NCBI GenBank assembly: GCA_018816645.1
Contig: JAHIVN010000100.1
Coordinates: 1 to 40,309 of the forward strand
Origin: Patescibacteria group bacterium
Lineage (GTDB): Bacteria; Patescibacteriota; Dojkabacteria; JAHIVN01
Direction of reading: 5' to 3'
DNA length: 40,309 bases
Shown here: positions 38,953 to 40,309 of the stretch, in pieces
How the letters are laid out: each line of letters begins with the position of its first letter
How positions within the stretch are numbered: position 1 is the first letter of the stretch
Notes under the pieces: generated by a model
Told to the model about the DNA's origin: nothing
Database searches by the model: none
What the model saw: the letters and a program-made list of their open reading frames with translations, nothing else
Program-made: the position numbers and the translations under genes

Positions 38953-39004
38953 AAATACCAACTAAATAAATTAAATTTCTCCAGCCCTGAAGACTGAGAA
39001 CTTA

Positions 39005-39062
39005 ATCCTTGCCTGCCAACAAGCAGATCACCGAATCCCGCTGAGCGGTAAAAGGCGGATTA
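39005..39062. repeat. REP-like fragment between rpsO and trxA
   Basis: The stretch contains TTGCCTGCC, as at 10468 and 28357, and a small CCGC-TGA-GCGG hairpin, with flanking AATCC and GGATT that can close a larger stem. It is probably a member of the same dispersed family as 5675-5795 and may terminate trxA transcripts. Confidence 0.45.
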
Positions 39063-39094
39063 ATACTTAAACATTATATCACAACTTTACAAAT

Positions 39095-39418
39095 TTATTG
39101 AAGTTCGTCTATCTTTCCGGCGATAAGCTCTTTTGGCTGCAAGCCAACTATCTCGTCAACTATCTCTTTACCCTTAAAGAATTTCATTGTAGGAATGCTC
39201 ATAATACCATATTTTTGAGCAATTTCCTGATTTTCATCAACATTCAGTTTACAAATCTTTACTTTATCATTATCTTTAAATTCTTCCGCCAACTCCTCAA
39301 CAATAGGAGCTACCATCTGACAGGGACCACACCAGGGTGCCCAAAAGTCAACCAGGACAAGCCCGTCAAAGTTTAAAACCTCGGTATCAAAATTATCATT
39401 AGTAAGTTCCAAAGCCAT
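39095..39418 (-). CDS. trxA: thioredoxin
   Basis: A 107-residue cytoplasmic disulfide reductase. The active site is FWAPWCGPCQM, with Cys30 and Cys33. Asp24, the cis-proline segment GIMSIPTMKFFKG, and the final helix are as in TrxA. No signal peptide is present. It lies in a same-strand run with the YtxH-like gene upstream and rpsO downstream, each separated by a gap of 49-142 nt. Confidence 0.97.
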   Translation of the reverse strand: MALELTNDNFDTEVLNFDGLVLVDFWAPWCGPCQMVAPIVEELAEEFKDNDKVKICKLNVDENQEIAQKYGIMSIPTMKFFKGKEIVDEIVGLQPKELIAGKIDELQ

Positions 39419-39467
39419 AGCAAAGCCAATAAGAATTTAAATCGCCAATAAATGGAATTTCCTAGTA

Positions 39468-39749
39468 TTACTTCGAAACCTTGATACCTTTTTCAAAACC
39501 CTCTTTCACATCTTCCACTTTCTCAACAACACCCTTTCGAATCCCCTCCAAAGCTGGCTTTATCTTTCTGCCAGCTTCGAGTGCACTTCCCTTCATCTCA
39601 TTAAAGGCTTTTTTACCTTTCTGCCCTATTTTCCTCCTGGTCTCTTTCCCCTCAGCTGGAGCAAATAGGATTCCGATAGCTCCACCGATGGCAGCCCCAA
39701 GAATTACTCCAGAAAGAAATGGAAGCGTGCCTTTTTCTTTTGTACTCAT
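39468..39749 (-). CDS. YtxH-like membrane protein
   Basis: The N-terminus has a Gly/Ala-rich membrane helix, FLSGVILGAAIGGAIGILFA, ending in the PAEGKETRRKI motif of YtxH-family (general stress) proteins. A basic, amphipathic helical tail follows, with KGKKAFNEMKG and repeats of Lys-Val/Glu-Asp. Length is 93 residues. It follows a DUF948-like gene after 23 nt, the same order as ytxG-ytxH of Bacillus. Its molecular role is not known. Confidence 0.8.
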   Translation of the reverse strand: MSTKEKGTLPFLSGVILGAAIGGAIGILFAPAEGKETRRKIGQKGKKAFNEMKGSALEAGRKIKPALEGIRKGVVEKVEDVKEGFEKGIKVSK

Positions 39750-39772
39750 TTAACTTTTGATAATAAGTAAAA

Positions 39773-40123
39773 TTAATTTTTCTTTTTTGAACCGCTAAGC
39801 CCTAGTGACTTCAAAAGTCCCGCTACTGATGCCAGCATTGCAAAAATTGTATTTAGCGGTTTTATGATCTTGTTTGAAACAGAATCGACCACTCCCTCGA
39901 CTTTCTTCACGATTCTGCCAGCACTATCCAAAGCTGAAGATATACTCCTCTGATTTTCTACCAGCCCATCTGTAATGACACCCACATTTTGAACTGTCTT
40001 TCGAAGATCATTGATGTTGTCAGTTACTGCTGAAAGCAGTTTCGCAAGATAAACGCTTATACCAACAATGCTTCCGCCAATAGTAACCGCCAGAATCAAT
40101 TTATACAAATCATTTATCTCCAT
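39773..40123 (-). CDS. DUF948-like membrane coiled-coil protein
   Basis: A short membrane anchor (about residues 8-27, LILAVTIGGSIVGISVYLAK) is followed by a helical region of regularly spaced hydrophobics with Asn, Asp and Ser (LLSAVTDNINDLRKTVQNVG), as in DUF948 (YtxG-like) proteins. A second hydrophobic segment, NTIFAMLASVAGLLKSL, lies near the basic C-terminus. Length is 116 residues. It is the upstream partner of the YtxH-like gene. Confidence 0.65.
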   Translation of the reverse strand: MEINDLYKLILAVTIGGSIVGISVYLAKLLSAVTDNINDLRKTVQNVGVITDGLVENQRSISSALDSAGRIVKKVEGVVDSVSNKIIKPLNTIFAMLASVAGLLKSLGLSGSKKKN

Positions 40124-40208
40124 TTTTTGGGAACTGAAATTATAACATCATATAGTATGACACAGAGGGTAGTTTACGTCAAATGAGAGAATGTACTCAT
40201 CGGGAAGA

Positions 40209-40276
40209 TATTACCCACCTAAGACTTGCAAAGGAATGGAGCCAGGTGAGAGAATTGGGTAATACTTTACATTACC
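40209..40276 (+). ncRNA. possible two-state RNA switch at the window edge
   Basis: TATTACCCA (40209-40217) pairs perfectly with TGGGTAATA (40256-40264), with CACCT and AGGTG (40216-40220, 40244-40248) able to form an inner stem. GGTAAT (40258-40263) can instead pair with ATTACC (40271-40276). The two structures exclude each other. No known riboswitch class was recognised, and the strand is a guess; the downstream gene is outside the window. Confidence 0.4.
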
Positions 40277-40309
40277 AATGTCTCAACCATGACTCCAATC
40301 ATATCTTAC

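Noticed and set aside
1-40309. CRISPR arrays, insertion sequences, prophage genes
   Set aside because: No regularly spaced direct repeats, transposase or integrase motifs, or phage structural proteins were seen on either strand.

Overview
The window looks like a piece of a small-genome bacterium of the Candidate Phyla Radiation (Patescibacteria). This is inferred from the gene mix: a low-GC genome, short intergenic gaps, almost no recognisable Shine-Dalgarno sequences, TrmB-family regulators, a type IV pilus PilN/PilO pair, a sortase, and a compact ftsQ-ftsA-ftsZ cluster beside rpsO, trxA and rpoD. TGA acts as a stop (for example it ends the gene at 4769-5665), so the UGA=Gly code of Gracilibacteria/Absconditabacteria does not apply. 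The exact lineage cannot be fixed from this window.

Layout. 1-4593 (minus): most of rpoB, then a pilN-pilO-small membrane protein operon. 4769-10420: a BadF-type kinase, a TIM-barrel isomerase-like protein, two adjacent PEP-utilising-enzyme proteins (one with rifampicin-phosphotransferase-like order), tRNA-Ser(GCU), and several dispersed REP-like repeats. 10559-10943: a decayed small membrane protein gene. 11020-17909 (plus): a cell-surface block with a cytidylyltransferase, a membrane acyltransferase, a polysaccharide deacetylase, a large Ig-like/C39 peptidase fusion and a PMT/ArnT-type glycosyltransferase.

17964-23818 holds what I read as a MerR regulon. A MerR-family regulator with a GyrI-like effector domain sits next to two transcription units (SDR plus transglutaminase-like protein; a short UvrA-like ABC protein). 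Both have promoters with 19-bp spacers carrying the same ACGTTACGT core, and a third copy lies just in front of the regulator. 23831-28301 holds a DNRLRE/FN3 surface protein, a small helical protein with a good promoter, and a transport pair (DUF6580 ECF-S-like membrane protein plus DUF4430/transcobalamin-C-like protein). The pair lies behind a cobalamin riboswitch with its own terminator, so it is probably a B12 uptake module.

27390-32693 holds three D-2-hydroxyacid dehydrogenase homologues in two divergent arrangements with two TrmB regulators; two of the three have lost catalytic residues. 32715-40123 is housekeeping: rpoD, a divergent sortase gene, ftsZ, ftsA, ftsQ, rpsO, trxA and a YtxH/DUF948-like pair. 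At the right edge an RNA with two mutually exclusive hairpins runs toward the window end. No CRISPR array, insertion sequence, prophage or integrase was seen.
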